A stretch of DNA of 64,000 nucleotides from Blastomussa wellsi (GCA_947652115.1 OX393561.1:6851049-6915048); one strand, 5' to 3'. Shown: positions 25,401-40,400, counted from the stretch's first letter. Notes: a model not told the origin generated them from the sequence alone. Translations and numbers: made by a program.

Positions 25401-28400
25401 GTACCGTAAATGGCGTCAGTTGTAATTCATGTATTCTAAGCAATTTTTTTGTTTCTTTTTCTGTTTCAGTTCAGTTTCTCTTTGTTACTACATATAACAG
25501 AAACATTTGGTCTTATGGAGCAGCTTGCTAACTTGGCCATGCGCCAGTGAGAGTCAATTTGAATTATAAATTTATTTATTTAATATGTATTTGTTTCAGG
25601 GCCGTAGACAGACATTTGATGTAGACGACGCAAGATCTTCAATTAACAAAGTTTCCAAAAGTAAACTCGAAATCTAGAACTCTGAAACCTTATTTTTAGC
25701 ATTTTCCATAAGACTTTTTTTTAGAAAATCAATCTTTTTCTTCTATTATCCCAACTAATTATGAATTTAGATGAAGCAAGTGCCAGGTCTTGCCTCTTGC
25801 TGGCTACGGCCCTGTTCTTATTCTAGAATGGCTATGAAGTTTTGCGTATTTATAATTTCTTTGAAATATTTGACATGTGAGCTTCACTGGATGATACAAT
25901 TTGAGTTTTAGCAAATATTTTTTGGGGGTAAGGGGGAGAGGGGTGGTGGTAATTTGCAGAACACCAAGTGCACTGTTTTCTTGCCAGCATTATGTTGTAT
26001 TTGGCCCTTTCCAACACTTAAAAGCTAGCTGCAAGCTAACACGAGTGAACGAAACTGCAAGCAAATAAATTGTTAATTGCCTTGTTTTTTGGTTTGTAGG
26101 TTGCTGTCAGAAGAAGGCTATGAAGAAGATAAGACATTGCCTTTGTTGACAAAGTTAGTAAAACCTCTGTTCTCTATTAATCAAGTACCTCTCTCCACCC
26201 AAGTGGAAGGGGTAGCACTCAAAACGTCAGCTCTCGAATCTCTTTACAGTGGCCAATTCACATTATCAACCCAGTTGATAAAACCAAATTATATTCATGT
26301 TTGGAGTAAATTTTCAAAAAACCTGCAATAGGCAAGCAGTATTCCAAGTCTCTTCATTTCCAATTGGATTTGGTGGAAGTGCAAGTTGCAGTACTGACAA
26401 GCTATCAAGCCATCTTCTAATTGAGACCTAGCTTTTTATTGCATTTTAATATAATTGCAAGGGATCAGGAATGGTACAGTGGGGGAACCATTTGCCTCCC
26501 ATGCACCAATTGGTCTGGGTTTGAATCCTAGATCCGACATCATACAATGTACAATCTCTTGTCTTGAAGCTCGAGTGACTCAACCTTTGAGAGGTGAGAA
26601 TCGAGTTTCAAGGATCGAGTCAAGACTGTCAACTTAACATTGAGTCAGGTACTGTATATGTGGTCCTCTACAGGAAAACAGGTAAAAAGGTGTTGACATG
26701 GGCACATGTGCGATGACATGGCACACTCAGTGTGCCATACTGCACGGATATGTGCATATTAAGCAAAACAATGAGAGGCACAGTAGCTTTTGCTGGCACA
26801 ACTTGACATGCTAAAGCTTTAGTGTAAGTAGCATGTTTGATTGCCGTGCACAGAAAAGCAAAATTAAACAGAGAATCTAAAGATCATTGCCAAGCAAATT
26901 ATTTCATTCGCAGCATGCATGTATCAAGCATGTATGTTATGTTCGAAGCATGTAGGTATCAATTCACCAACTAAATAAAACAAGCGTGTTGGTGGTTCTT
27001 GTCCTTGCTCCAAGGGTTTTTCTCCAGGTTATCCAGTTTTTCACAAAAGCCAGCATTTCTAAATTCTAATTCAATCTGAAAACAGTGGAAGTGGTATGCT
27101 ACTTAAAATTCTGATTTGTTTTTAATTTTATTGTTCTTATTTACATTATGCACCAACAAGAACATGCTCAGAAGTTGTTAACTGACTAGTAATTAAATGT
27201 GGCTAAATGTAATTTAGGCGAGGTTAAACTTTAGACAATGCTGGCCAGCGGTCTCATGCATGAATCCAGGGTGCCCCAAGGCTTTGCAGAGGCTCAGTAA
27301 TTTTACAGGTCTCATGTTGAGGTCAAGTCATTTGCTTGCGTTACCTTTCGCTAGCTGGGACAGCGATCGCTTTTGCTCCCGTCCCTCCCATCCCTCTTGG
27401 TAAGTATGGGTAGCTTGATGATTTCTTTCCACTGAGTGGTTTCTAAGTGTGATGGTACCTGGTGGTTGCCGCTCAGAGGGTTGTCATGGCTACTGTTCGC
27501 GCTCAGGCGGCCCCCACAGGAATTTCAGGCACTTTCCCCAAACTCATCTATTGGTGATGAGTTTAGGTTAATGTATTTACTTGCATTAATTCATAGAAAC
27601 AGAGGCAAGCAAGTGAAGAAGGTTCCATCACTGAAGAGAGACTTGGATGCGAGAGCGCAGAGTGAATTTTACAGGTAAAGTTTCTCATAAACATATTTAC
27701 CGGTACACATATTCTGGTTATATTTTAATTGTTAGATTGTTACAAAAGGAGATCATGCTATTTAAACCAGCTTTGTTGTGTGTAAGGGAAAGCATGTACA
27801 GCTGCCCTGGTAAAGTACTCACTCTTGTAATTAGATGAAAACAGGCACTGGCTGTGCCAATGCTTTTTTTAATGATATCCACCAAACGTGACAGATTTGT
27901 GATATTTCAGTGTTGCAGTGTCCATGTATCTTGCTGAGTGTTGTTTAAGGGCTCCCATGGCATGCATACTACTTACTATACAAAGTACATGTAGATACCA
28001 ACTTAAGTCATGTTCATGCCGACACACCTCTGTTTCACACACCTGAATGCCTCATTCATACAATTTTAAACCAGTGGTCCTAATGCTAAGTCCTTGACGT
28101 TATTTTGAGTATTAATTAATTTGTGAGGATTTAGCGAGATCTTGAACATTAGTAAAATGAATCAAAATTACTAAGCTAGGCCAAGATTAGTTTCCCATGT
28201 CTTGCACACACTGTCTTATCCCCTAATTGCCAGCTTGTTAATTTCAGACTACTTTACTTTCAGAAACTTGTTTCGCCTGCCTGTAGAAGAGAAACTTGAT
28301 GGACACTGTGAATGCACTCTATGGAGTCCTCATGAAAAAGACCATGAATGGGGAACACTGTACTGTTCCCCAAACTATCTTTGCTTTAGTAGCAAGGTGA

Positions 28401-31400
28401 GAAAGAGAATCTAATTATGGTATGAATTTTATTGTATCATGCATGTACAGCAAAACTGAGAATTCCCAGAGTTCATGGTCTTCCAAAGGTGGGCTTTGAA
28501 TTAAAATTTCAGTATTTGCATGAGTAATAGAAACCTCTTCAGATCTTTCTCTAAAAATAATGTTCAGAACCTTACCAGAATTGATTGGAATCAAAGTCAA
28601 TAGAAACATTGTGACAATCACCTTGCAGCAATCTTTCGCAAAAATCACTACTTCCACAGTGGTTTCTTTGTCAGTGTTTATAATTACTCTTTAGAGATTT
28701 TAAGTAATACCCAGTATTGCGTATCAAGTGAAAAAAGATCAAACTTTGAGCCCGCAAGAGTGATGCTCATAAATGTATTTAATTTGTAATTCATTATTAC
28801 TGTTGATGATGTGCGTTTTTCAATAAGTAAATATTTTTTCGTTGTTTCTTCAGGTGAGGCAGCTGCTATCAGTGGTGATTCCAATGCGGGAGATAATTCT
28901 TGTAGAAAAAGTGGAGACTTCAGCTATAATACCAAATGCAGTTCATATTACAACCAAGTCAAAGGTGGGTTTGTGCGGTGATGGTTGTGTGGATTTATTG
29001 GTATCATTACCAGTACTTGCCCAAAGATTTTTTATGCTGATGGATGATTGCCTGTCCTGTCACCATCAGGGAGCTTCACCACCAACAAACTCGCCACCAC
29101 AAAGGTCAAAAACAGGGAAAAAATAGCATTAATGCGATAGAGTAGCATCCCATCCAGGGGGAGTAGAAATATTCCTAGCCACGTAATGCTTCAGAAATTG
29201 CACTGCATACAAACTAGTAGTCTCCTACGCAGCCGTTATTAGGGGATTGTGTTACACTTGTCCCCACTAACGTCTGCTTAACCAAGGCCAACATTCCTTT
29301 CCGCCGCTTCGCCAATCAGATTTTACCAACTAAAATCCCCACGACGCCTCTCCCACTGCGAGAAACACGATGAGATGAAACCTGCCAGGGACGATTGATT
29401 TTGCTCCAAGTCAGAGATTTCTCTGGTAAATTCATTTTTGATGAAAGCAAGTTCTGAATTTGCGAAGGGAAACTTATTTACTGAAGGGAAGAGAGATACA
29501 CTCCTTAATTTATCAACTGGCTACGGTAAGTCGTTTGTTACCAAGCTTTGCCTACAGTGTGTTCGACAGTCTCATTGATTTTCAGTTTTCATATTTTTCC
29601 CCACAACTCTGCAAAAAGACGTACAATCCAGCAACGAATTACTTAAGGTCAGCCAAATGAAAAGCTAGCCTATGGGTCAAAGTTTCCACGTTTCAGACTC
29701 TAAACGACTGTGTAGCGATTTTGGAGTTCGGAAAAATATTATTTCAAGTGTGTGCGCCGTTCATAATCGTCGGTTGTTCAAACCCAATTTTTAGCAAATG
29801 GAGGCCTCAAATCAAAGAGTCAATGAACTATTGAAAGGAGAAGTTGAACACATTTTCAAGCCAGCCTTTTAACCCAGCAGTGCTGGACGTTTTAAATCGT
29901 TCTGTGGCAAGTTTGTCGAATGAATGATTCAGCGCGGTGAAGTTGTATTCGTCTTGACTGGCTCTTTCCAATTTTACCCTTTGATTTTTTCGTTCGTAAA
30001 TACCACGGATGTGGACCTCTTTGATGATTTCTAAATTAATTCCGCTTTGCGTTTTCGAGTTGGTGAAGTCTTTTGTCACATTTTATAGCGTTGAAATAAA
30101 TATTTCTGATTCACTGTTGTGTTCATGGGAGAGAGATCATTTTTCCCAAAATATTAACCCTTCCAACTTATGACAGAATCAGACTCGCATGCTTGCCTCT
30201 TGTATTCACAATAAATAATATTCTGGTGTTTCAACCATCGAAATACACCAGAGTATTGTATCCAACAGTGCCGGTGAAGAACGGATTTGCGGGAAATTTT
30301 ATAACGATCGTTTTGAATGCCCACAGACAATGCTGATTGGTTAGTTTGTCTGGCGAGAGACAATGGGAAATGAATGTTGGTCGCGGTTAAGCAGGCATTA
30401 GTGGGGACAAGTGGTAACGCAATCCCCTAATAACGCCTGCGTAGGAGGCTAACAAACTAGTTGAAAATGATAATAAAATAGTATTCATTTTTTTCAGTTG
30501 GTGCTGGGAAAGCCCTTGTTTTTTTCTTTTTATTTCTGATTCTCTAAAATGATGAACACTTCAAAAAAAGTGAAAAAACATTATTATATTAGAATGTTCA
30601 TTAATTGTCATGGTACTGTACACAAAAGCACAGATTTTCAATGTGGCTGCCTTGAAAAATTGGATTCAAATTCTCATGAAAATCCTTTAGTTACATAACA
30701 TGTTTTTTTTCTACAACTTTACTTTTTCAGGCCAGCTTTCTTTTTGCCTCTCTGAAGGACCGTGACTACTTAACAAGACTGATTTCTGACTTCCTTGCAA
30801 AAACACCTGTGCCACAGTAAGTTACATGTTGAACTTACAGAATTTTCAGGTTGGGAAATAGTTAGCTTCTAAAGGTTTTTGGATTCCAGCAAAGGCCACC
30901 AAGACATCAAGAAGTGTTTTGTCTGTCTGCGTTTTAGATTCACAGGTTGACGAAGATGAATTCACTCTGCTTTCGACTCCTTCACCATTGCTGATCAGTT
31001 AATTCTTGTTTTTTGTCAAACAATAACTTAGATATAATGATAAAGGAGAATGGGTGTTCAGTACCAGGCCCAACAAGAAGAAGCCGACATTCCAGCCGCC
31101 ACTTACCACAGTGTTCTCCAACACTCCTGCTGATCACATTAATGCCAAGGAGACTGTCAAAGAGCATTTGTGGCGACTGCATTTTGCCGAGTTTGGAAGG
31201 TAGGATCAACATAGTCTTTGTAGTCAATAGTGAACAGTACTGATATAGATGAAGCATGGCATACATTGTAGAAGACACCAACTCAACAGTGTTATTACGA
31301 ATTACAATTAATTACCAAAGGAACAGGTCTGGTGCTAACGTCAGACATCCATGGATAAAGCCACCCTCTTTTACCCCTGAATAGATGCTAGCGTGTTCCA

Positions 31401-34400
31401 CCCCCCAACCCCTCCCTTAAAAGTTTTAGCCAGGTGGCCCCAGCAATTCCCTTGTCACCATTTCTGTATGAAGAGAGACAATAACCAATAACCCAAACCC
31501 GGCTCAAACCTGAACTGCTTGATGCCGAGTCCAATGACTTTACCATTAGGTCACTCTATCGGTTTGGAATTATTGTTGGTACGTTCAGTTTGTGGTTCTT
31601 CTTAAATCTTGTAGGGGTGTTTGTATGTATCGTACTGTCAGGACCCATGATCTGATACTCAAAGGAGTTCCTGATAGTCTGAGAGCTGAAGTGTGGCTCA
31701 TATTTTCTGGTGCTATCAATCAGGTAACTTTCAAAACAGATAAAGTATATTCCCCAGTGCGGCCTTTGCACTTAGTTAGGACGGGATCTTGCCTTGATGT
31801 CCTTGTTTATTACTGTTCTTATTTTCTGGACAGATTCAAACTCATCCTGGTTACTATGCAACGCTGGTCAATGAGTGCGAAGGAAAAAGCACACTAGCTA
31901 CAGAGGAAATTGAACGAGACCTTCACAGGTGGGTTTTATTCTCAGTAGAAGCCACGAATGATGCATTTCGTTTAAAGCCATCTCAATGCTTTAATGGCAC
32001 ATGCTTTTAAGGTAGTCCCTACACTGAGATTTTTGCCAAACTTTGCTTATCGATTGTTTGTGCTATAGGAACTTAAATTTTGAAATGAAATGGAGGGTCC
32101 CCATGCATGTTTAGGCACAAGAGCAGTTTGTTTGTTTATATGCAATAATTCCTTACCATAATTAATTTTGATTATATTCACGATTGGTTTGCTATTAAAG
32201 GAGCAAGGATGGCACAGTTGGTTAGTGCGTGGCTCTCTGTGCGAGAGGTGACCTTGCATCCTTGCTTTGACTTCTTTCCATTCTGTGTAGCTTCAGATAG
32301 CTTTAAATACCCTTAAAATGGAGCACTGGTGGAAAAGAGGGGGTAAAATGAGCCCATCGTCGGCTTCCTGGGAGAATACCCTTTTGTCTCAAATGCACGT
32401 GCTGATCACATGTGAAATTATGTGCAGTAAAGATGCGCAATGCCAAACAAGTTAATCACTTTTGGCTGCATCTACAGTTAAATCACATTAGGCTACGATC
32501 GGTTCCAGAATGGTCCCGTGTAAACAGAAAGCCTATCTGGCCCGATTTTTGGACCAGATCCATTTGGATCCATTTGGAACCGGTCCCGTGTAAACATAGC
32601 CTAAAGCAAATTGATTTGCTTGAGCTACATAAGAATATTCATAGTGTCAAGCAACTTTTTAGGGTTATTCTCTTGTTACAGGTCACTCCCTGAACACCCT
32701 GCTTTTCAGTCTGAAGTAGGAATAGCAGCTCTGCGGAGGGTTCTGACAGCTTATGCCTGGAGGAATCCCAGCATAGGTTGGTAGCACTATTGTGCAAAAG
32801 TAATGCAAATGAATTTTGACGAAACCCTTACAGGGAGCTTTTTCCTGGTGTTCTAGTGAAAAAGAACTAAACTTTGCTTGAAATGGTCCATAGTTTCCCA
32901 TTTTGGTCTCAATAGCACGGTCCGAAATTAACTTTTTTATGCAGACGCCAAGTGGCCAGTGAACCTTTTTTTTCAGCCGCCAAATAAAAAAAAAAAATAA
33001 AAAAAGTCATTCTTAAAATTTTTGCGTCGCACCGAAACATGAAAACATTGAGTTCTGAAGGCTCGCATGTATAAAGGCATAAAAATATTGTATAGCTTAA
33101 AGGAGTTATCGTTTAATAGGTAGCTCACTTAGTTTGAAGACTGACCAGTACGAAGCCTTCAAGAAGCTTCAAGCGCAGGCGGCCCATATGTTGTATGTGA
33201 TTAATGTGACATAATGTAAGAGAAATGTTCTATGTGTGGAAAAGAGTGAAAATAAAAATGACTTAACTTGTATTTTAATATAATTTGGTTTTATCAACTG
33301 GGTTGATAATGTCAATTGGCCACCGTAAAGAGATTCAATTGCTGATGTTTCGAGCGTTAGCCCTTCATTCGCTCCGACGAAGGGCTAATGCTCGAAACGT
33401 CAGCAATTGAATCTCTTTACGGTGGCCAATTGACATTATCAACCCAGTTGATAAAACCAAATTATATTGTTATACTTCCCACCGACGCAGCACCGCAGTT
33501 TCTTTAGAAACTTACCCCCTCTATTAACTTATATTTTACTTGGGTTATTTTGATATCTCTGGGACCCTGGAGTCGATAATTTAGTTGAGTTTTACTCTCA
33601 GAGGTTTGATATTTCAAAAGGTCAGCTATATATTCCTCTGCCCCTGTTTTGGATGCTGAGTGTGAAGATTACAGTTCCATCATACATGTATGGTTTGCAG
33701 CTACAGTCACATCACATGTGTCCACAATTTCAAAGAAGCATTCTAATTTCCATCTTGGAACTTTCCATATTTGAATGAAATTTTCAAGGTTTAGCAGAGA
33801 ATCTCTCTGACACAAACAGTTGCGACTTAAGAGCTTGGAGCTATTTTATCTTTGATAAAGTGACTAATTTTCACATAAAGGTCGGGACACACTATGCGAC
33901 AAATCGCTGCGACACGTCGCCGCGACAAGTCACTTTGTCTGTACTGCTGCAGCGACAAGACGCCTGTTTGGTGCACACAAGCGAATTTGGAAGAGGGGAA
34001 ATGTGAACTAGAAAAAATTGACGCTCCCTCATTGGCTTATTTTGTCGCTGCGATCTGTCGCACGAATTCAAACTGGTCTGAATTTGTGCAACAGATCACA
34101 GCGAAAAAATTCCCTCACAGCGACAAAGATTTTCACATGTCACACGAGGCGATTTGTTGCAGCAACCTGTCGCGGTGACGTGTCGCAGCGATTTGTCGCA
34201 TAGTGTGTCCCGACCTTAAATATAAATCTTGCAACATGTTCAAAACTGCTACGTAAATTGGAATTGGGTTCAAATTTCAGACTATACGAGTCACATGTGC
34301 CATAGGTTGAATATAACATGTCTTGTAATAATTGTTTTCCTGTATGTGATAGGATACTGCCAAGCTATGAACATTGTGGCATCAGTAATGCTGTTATATT

Positions 34401-37400
34401 GCACGGAAGAGGAGGCATTCTGGCTGTTGGTGGCTGTCTGTGAACGTCTCTTACCTGACTATTACGATACAAGAGTGGTTGGAGCGCTGGTTGATCAAGG
34501 TGAACGTCCACTCGTAATTCATTACGTAATATATACATGTACATCAAACACGAGAGACAGTGTCTCATCAGGATATCCAAACGCTGTGTAGAGAGTTGAA
34601 AATACGATGTGCAGCGGAGTATTTTTAACGAATTTCGAGGTGTTTGGATAGCCATTGAAACACTTTCTTGAGTATTTGATGTCTTCTCAATCAAAACAAA
34701 ATCTAAGGAGTAAACAGAAAAATAAAATCATCAAAATCTATGCAATGTCGGGTATCCAAACCTCCTTCACGATTATGATAAATTTTCTTTGTTTTAACTT
34801 GATGAATCTTTAATGAGTTTGAGAAAAATAACTTACATACTCAGAATATACACCGGCAGATCAGTGGCAGATCTTGGAAAATGTCCCTGCACCCCCCTCC
34901 CCCTTTTATTACTGAAAAAATCTTACCTTACTGGAGAAGAAAGAGCGGCTGGGTTGTCTGCTTGGTTCAAATTCACCTTAACCCTTTCACTCCCCCCTAC
35001 CGTTCTAGCATTTTTGGATTTTAGATTCACTACTTTATGTATGTGCATAGTTAGTGGAAACCAGTGAGGAAATGTTTGGGTTTAACTCTGAACTAGAATG
35101 GAAGTAAGATTTTTAATCTACCATGTTTTTTGGCTGGGTATGCTGGCCATGCAGTAGCTATTAAAAGTCAAAAATGTTCTATAGTCTATGAATCTTACAA
35201 AAATAAAAACACACAACTAATGACAAAACCTGCATGTCTTAAAAGAAGCGAGTCCGATTAAAAGGGTGATACTAAAATTTGGTATCTGTATCTTATCAGC
35301 ACTGCATTGACATAGTTACTTTAAAATCGTAGAAAATATGATGACATTTAGATATACATGCAGGTCACGCAATGCAGTTGAAACTGGCTGTTTGTTCATA
35401 TTGTATTTTCTTTGCCTCCTTAAAGGAGCTGCATCTTCAAGTTGATTTGTGCCTTTTGAAACATTTAGCCTATTAAATTTTTCAAAATCATCATTTGCAA
35501 TCCGTCTCAATCTTCCCCATCCTCAGCCATCCTTGTTCCTTTTTGGTTTAGTATCACCTCTTTTGTGTGTTTCTTCCTTTGTAAACTATTGGTTTAAGTT
35601 TTCTTACGTTTTAAGGGTAATTTGTTTCGTTGCAAAAAAAATGACTCAAAATATCGTGACGTAGCTCCTTTAAAGTGACATTCTTTTTGTGAACAGTGAT
35701 ATTATTATTTTATATTATTTTTTTTATTCATGTTAGGTGTGTTTGAGGACCTCACTCGTGATCACTTGCCAGAGTTGTATGATCATCTGATGGAACTTGG
35801 AATACTTAACATGATTTCACTCTCCTGGTTTCTAACACTTTTCCTCAGGTAACTACACATTATTCGTCTGTGTTGAACATGCCAATTTTTCCGAGTCAGA
35901 GCTGTGAGATTTTTTATCAGGGTTTTCAAAGATAACCCGAAAATATCCGAAGTTACCCGAAAATATCCGAAGTTACCCGAAGACTTTCTGAGTACGTTTA
36001 AAACACTTTTAAAGACTCTCCGAAGATTACTGGGTTCCAGTCCAAATACGTATTTCGTCAAAGAGAACTTCGTCGCAAGTACTTTTCCTTCTAATATCAG
36101 AGAATTGAGGGCATATATCTTATCGTCATTTACATGTAGTTTTCTTTTCATGCATTGCTTCTAGTTTACATATTTTTAGGAAATGTGTTTGTAATGTTGT
36201 TGCATGTAAATTATGTAACGAATTCAATAAAGTTTAAAGTTGAGGCTGCAATAGCTCTGAATTTTCAGCAAGGTGTGAAAAATTGGTTGGTACGCATAAG
36301 CGGGCAAGAGATTATAGTTTTCGATTTGGAGGTGTGAGACTCACTCCTAATACATGAGAGTTGGCAGCTTGAAATGATGGATTATAGGGTAGAACTTATT
36401 TTTTGTCAGTGACGCTACAGTTCTTAAACTACAGGTCAATGTATTTCCAAGTGTGCCTGACATTTTGTTTTGCAAAATTAGTTGGACATTATTAGCTTGA
36501 CATGCCTAGTTTCCGCTGGCAGGAATTAATGTTGTGTCTTGATTTTTTTCTTCCGCTATTTCAGTGTCATGCCATTTTCCAGTGCTGTTAGCATCATAGA
36601 TTGCTTTTTCTACGATGGTGCAAAGGTAAATAGACAGCCCGCATATTTCTATTATACTTCATCCTCATTAATTTTAATTGGGAGGGAAAATTTAAGTAGA
36701 ATGAAACAGATTTGCCATAATACCCATTAAGGAATATTAAGTCACCCCAAACTCCAGTTCGAGAAATGACTAATTCTCACTTTCATCAACATCCGCAGTT
36801 CATATATGAATTATTTTCATATGCTTTACATCATTTCACTCCTCACGGGAAAATATGAACTCAGTCAATTGACCTCGCTCCCAATGTGTGGCTTCATAGC
36901 TCAGTTGATAGAGCATCGCACCAGTATCGCGGAGGTCACGAGTTCGAATCCCGAATTCTCTACTTGCACAATCCCATAATACACCGCTTCTACCCCCTCC
37001 CCCCCCAAAAAAAATTGTATAGGCATTGTTTTAGATTTCCCTTGGGACATCTTCATGTCCCAGGAGAAATTGCAAACAATGATTATGCAAAATTTTGGGG
37101 GGTAAAAGAGGTGCATTATTGGATTTGTGCAAGTAAATTTCTCACTTTAATCTACATCTGCAGTTCATATATGAATTATTTCATACACTTTACGTTACAC
37201 TGTTTACAGTTTAGTACCGTTGTTTCTCGCATCGTCTTTTTAGGTACTGTTTCAGATTGCCTTAGCCACACTTGATGCTAACAGGAACAAGCTCTTAGCT
37301 GTTCAAGATGATGGCGAGGCAATGACCGTATTAGGGAACTACCTGGAGCACGTGACTAACAGAGACGCAACCATGCTGACCAACAACCAAGGCATTAATA

Positions 37401-40400
37401 ACAGAGGCCCTGGAGGGGTAAAGTGCTTTTTTAAGGGTGGGGTGGGTGATGGTAATATTGCGTTAATGTGATAGCTAATAATAAAACATTAGCCTAGTTT
37501 TTTCTCCGGCTTCAAGCAAGTCTACCACAAGATCGTGCCTTGTCAACCAAGATCTGGCAGTGCTACATATCAGAATATATTGCTGGGTCTTTTCGGCAGT
37601 GGCTGATGTACCAGGACAATTTGTCGGGACTTCGCAGCGTCTTAACCAGATAGGAAAGCGTTGCCGTAGTCAAATGAGCAAGCACAATTTTCAATATATC
37701 AGTTAGTCACAACAAAACATCTGGTTCTATGCGACAAGCTGCAGTAAACTTTTTAATGAAGTGATTCTGAATTGGCCTTGCCTCACTTCCACAGCCTAAT
37801 TTTTAAAGTATATTGATAACCGAGGTGGCCTCCTTCTGCATGCCTGGTGGTTTCTTGGAGGTCTCCTCGCCCTACTATTCCGCTTCAACGGTAACGATAT
37901 AATTCCTGTACAATGTGGCGAATAAATGATGATGATGATGATGATGAACTTTGACCAAATTTAGCACGGCAAAAGATCTCCTGTTAAACAACGTGCATAA
38001 GAAGAGAATTAACGTTTGCTTTTGGTTTAATATCAGAGCACAGTGGATGTGGCAAACCTTATCCTAGAGTCATACCAGAAGTTTGGTTTTATCATAGCAG
38101 AGACGATTGACTCCATGCGAAACACACAGAGACTAAAAGTTGTACAGGTAAGGAAGCCATGTAGCTTTGGAAAGAACACTCCGAGTTTTCCTTGAGCATA
38201 AATATACGAAGAACAAAATTTCACATCTCCAATGGGAGTTGAACTCATATTCTTTCGCACACTGGTTGGACGCTACAAGCACTGAGCAACAGATAGCGGT
38301 GGGCTGGGCCTTGCACCAGGTTCGTTAGCGTCGTACAAACTTCTATGATCACCTATTGACGGGTGCATGGTGAAAGAGAAAAATTGTAGAATGACTTGAA
38401 ATTCTTCATTCTCGACCCCAGAGCCGCTTGTCCCTCTTGGCCGGCTGGGTCTGTGCACGAGGAACAAGTGGCTCTGGGGACACATGATTTGATTTGCTGA
38501 AATCAAACAGTGGGAGTCCAATCACATCAGCCGTTTTAAAGTCCCTTTGTCATTAGCGCGTTTAAAACGGTAGATGTGATTGGACTCCCTTTGTTAGATT
38601 TCAGCCAATCAAATCATGTGTCCCCAGAGCCACTTGTTCCTTGTACACAGGCCCAGCCGGCTAAGAGGGACAAGTGGCTCTGTGGACGAGAATTTGAAAT
38701 GATTTTGAAGGGAATTGTGCACAGTTAATTTCATAAGTGAAAGGCAAGTGTTTCATTATCAATTATCTTTTCTTCTTCCAAGGGACTGGAAGATAGCATG
38801 AGAAGAAATGCTGTGAGGTCCATAGGAGTGGAGGCATGCCTGTTTGAGCAAAAAGAACTTGAACAGTTATATGCTGTTTTCAAGGTAAGTGATGCGGCGA
38901 CGCTTTGTGCGCCATGTTTGCTTCAACTTCGCATATCTCTTTCTTATGACTTGCACTCTTTGTTCTCCAGGCAGGACACCTTTTGACTCGTTACCACGGC
39001 AACACAGAAGCCAAGGATACTCTTCCTCAGTTTCCTCTCGTGCAGAACCAGTGTATCGACTGCGAAAGGTTTAAGCCTCTCTTTGAATGCCTTACAAACT
39101 GGGGGACTGGGGAAATTGGCCCTACCCTGGCTCAAAGGGCATTCAAGGTCTGTGACTCACACTTGGGAATGTGACTGTTAACTGAGATCTGTAAGATAAG
39201 TAATCTACGAGCTGTTGGAGCAGAGTAAAATATATGTGGGTGGAAAAAAGGCAGTGCATCCTTGCTTGCTTTAGTCGTTATTCGCTTTTAGTCGCTTTTT
39301 GTCGCGCACGATAAGCGGAGCCGTTTTAATGAAATGATTTAGTTTGCTGAAAGGCAGAAAGAGGATTGAACTTTACCACCAAGCCCAGCATGAAATAACT
39401 ACCTTAGCACACGGGTGTGCAATACATCTAGTACCTTTTGTTTCAGCTCTAACTGTATTTGCAGTGGAATAAGCCCTTTGCCGCTAATGGCCTCGTGATT
39501 CAAAATGACACTGCTGGAGGGAAAGCCACGAGTCAAAGAAACAAAGCGAAGACCATACTCTGATTCGTTCATAACTTCAAATCTCGGTACTCCTCGGTAC
39601 TCCTGCCTTTGTACTTGTGGTAAAGTTTTGTATAAAACGAAGACCCTGTTCAGATTCGTTGATAACCGCAACTGTTGTTGCTCTTATTTCTGCTTCGGTC
39701 GAGAATCATGTTCGAGCTATTTCGAAGCGATTTTAAGACGATTTTGTAATTTTGCTAAGATTGAAGTCGTTTGTTTCAGCGCACGGCTTGGTCTCCACAG
39801 CAGGGGTTTATTTTGTAAACACTGGCGAAATCAGGATTCCTCGTATTTCCTTACCTGTCCTGTTTACACAATTCCAACGTTTGACATACAGGTGATCGAT
39901 AAAGATGAAGACGGCTTCATAACCTTCCGCGAGTTCGCGCGAGGCCTGGGCGTCATTTGCAAGGGTGAGCTCCAGGACCGCATGCAGTTCATGTATCGCA
40001 TGCACGTACCGCCAGCTGTCTGTGACCACGCTGTAGATCTGAGCGATGAAGAATCGTTGGACAGCTGCACGGAACTAACAGAAAGTGGAAGCCCAGAGGT
40101 GCTGGTGTCACGGTCACGTGATCAGGAACAGTCACTTGATCAGTGTGGAGCTGACCGTCTTTCCGTGGAGGAGGTATCATTGAGTATTTCACCGAAAACA
40201 AAGGAAGGAGATGTTGGGAAAGCGGGCGAAGAAGATGTCAAGAGAGTAACAGAAATTCCACCAATGAGTCAGGTTAGAGTCAAAAAATTACTTGCAAAAA
40301 TCATCGTTTTGCAATTTAACGCGATATGCCTTTTCCCCTGTTTCTCAAACTGGTCCTGTTCCACAACTATAACTTTAACTTTAATAAATTTTCAGTAACC

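Noticed and set aside
29828..30363. Transposase fragment inside the 1.24-kb TIR element
   Set aside because: The minus-strand frames are short (69-83 codons), interrupted, and show no known transposase motif.
36890..36955. Functional tRNA gene
   Set aside because: The anticodon stem is mispaired, position 33 is not T, the 3' acceptor half does not pair, and the same flank occurs at 11335-11430, showing a repeat.
39505..39891. Upstream coding extension of the EF-hand exon of TBC1D9
   Set aside because: The frame is open but the stretch before 39892 lacks TBC1D9 similarity, and a good acceptor at 39890-39891 joins in phase to exon 24.
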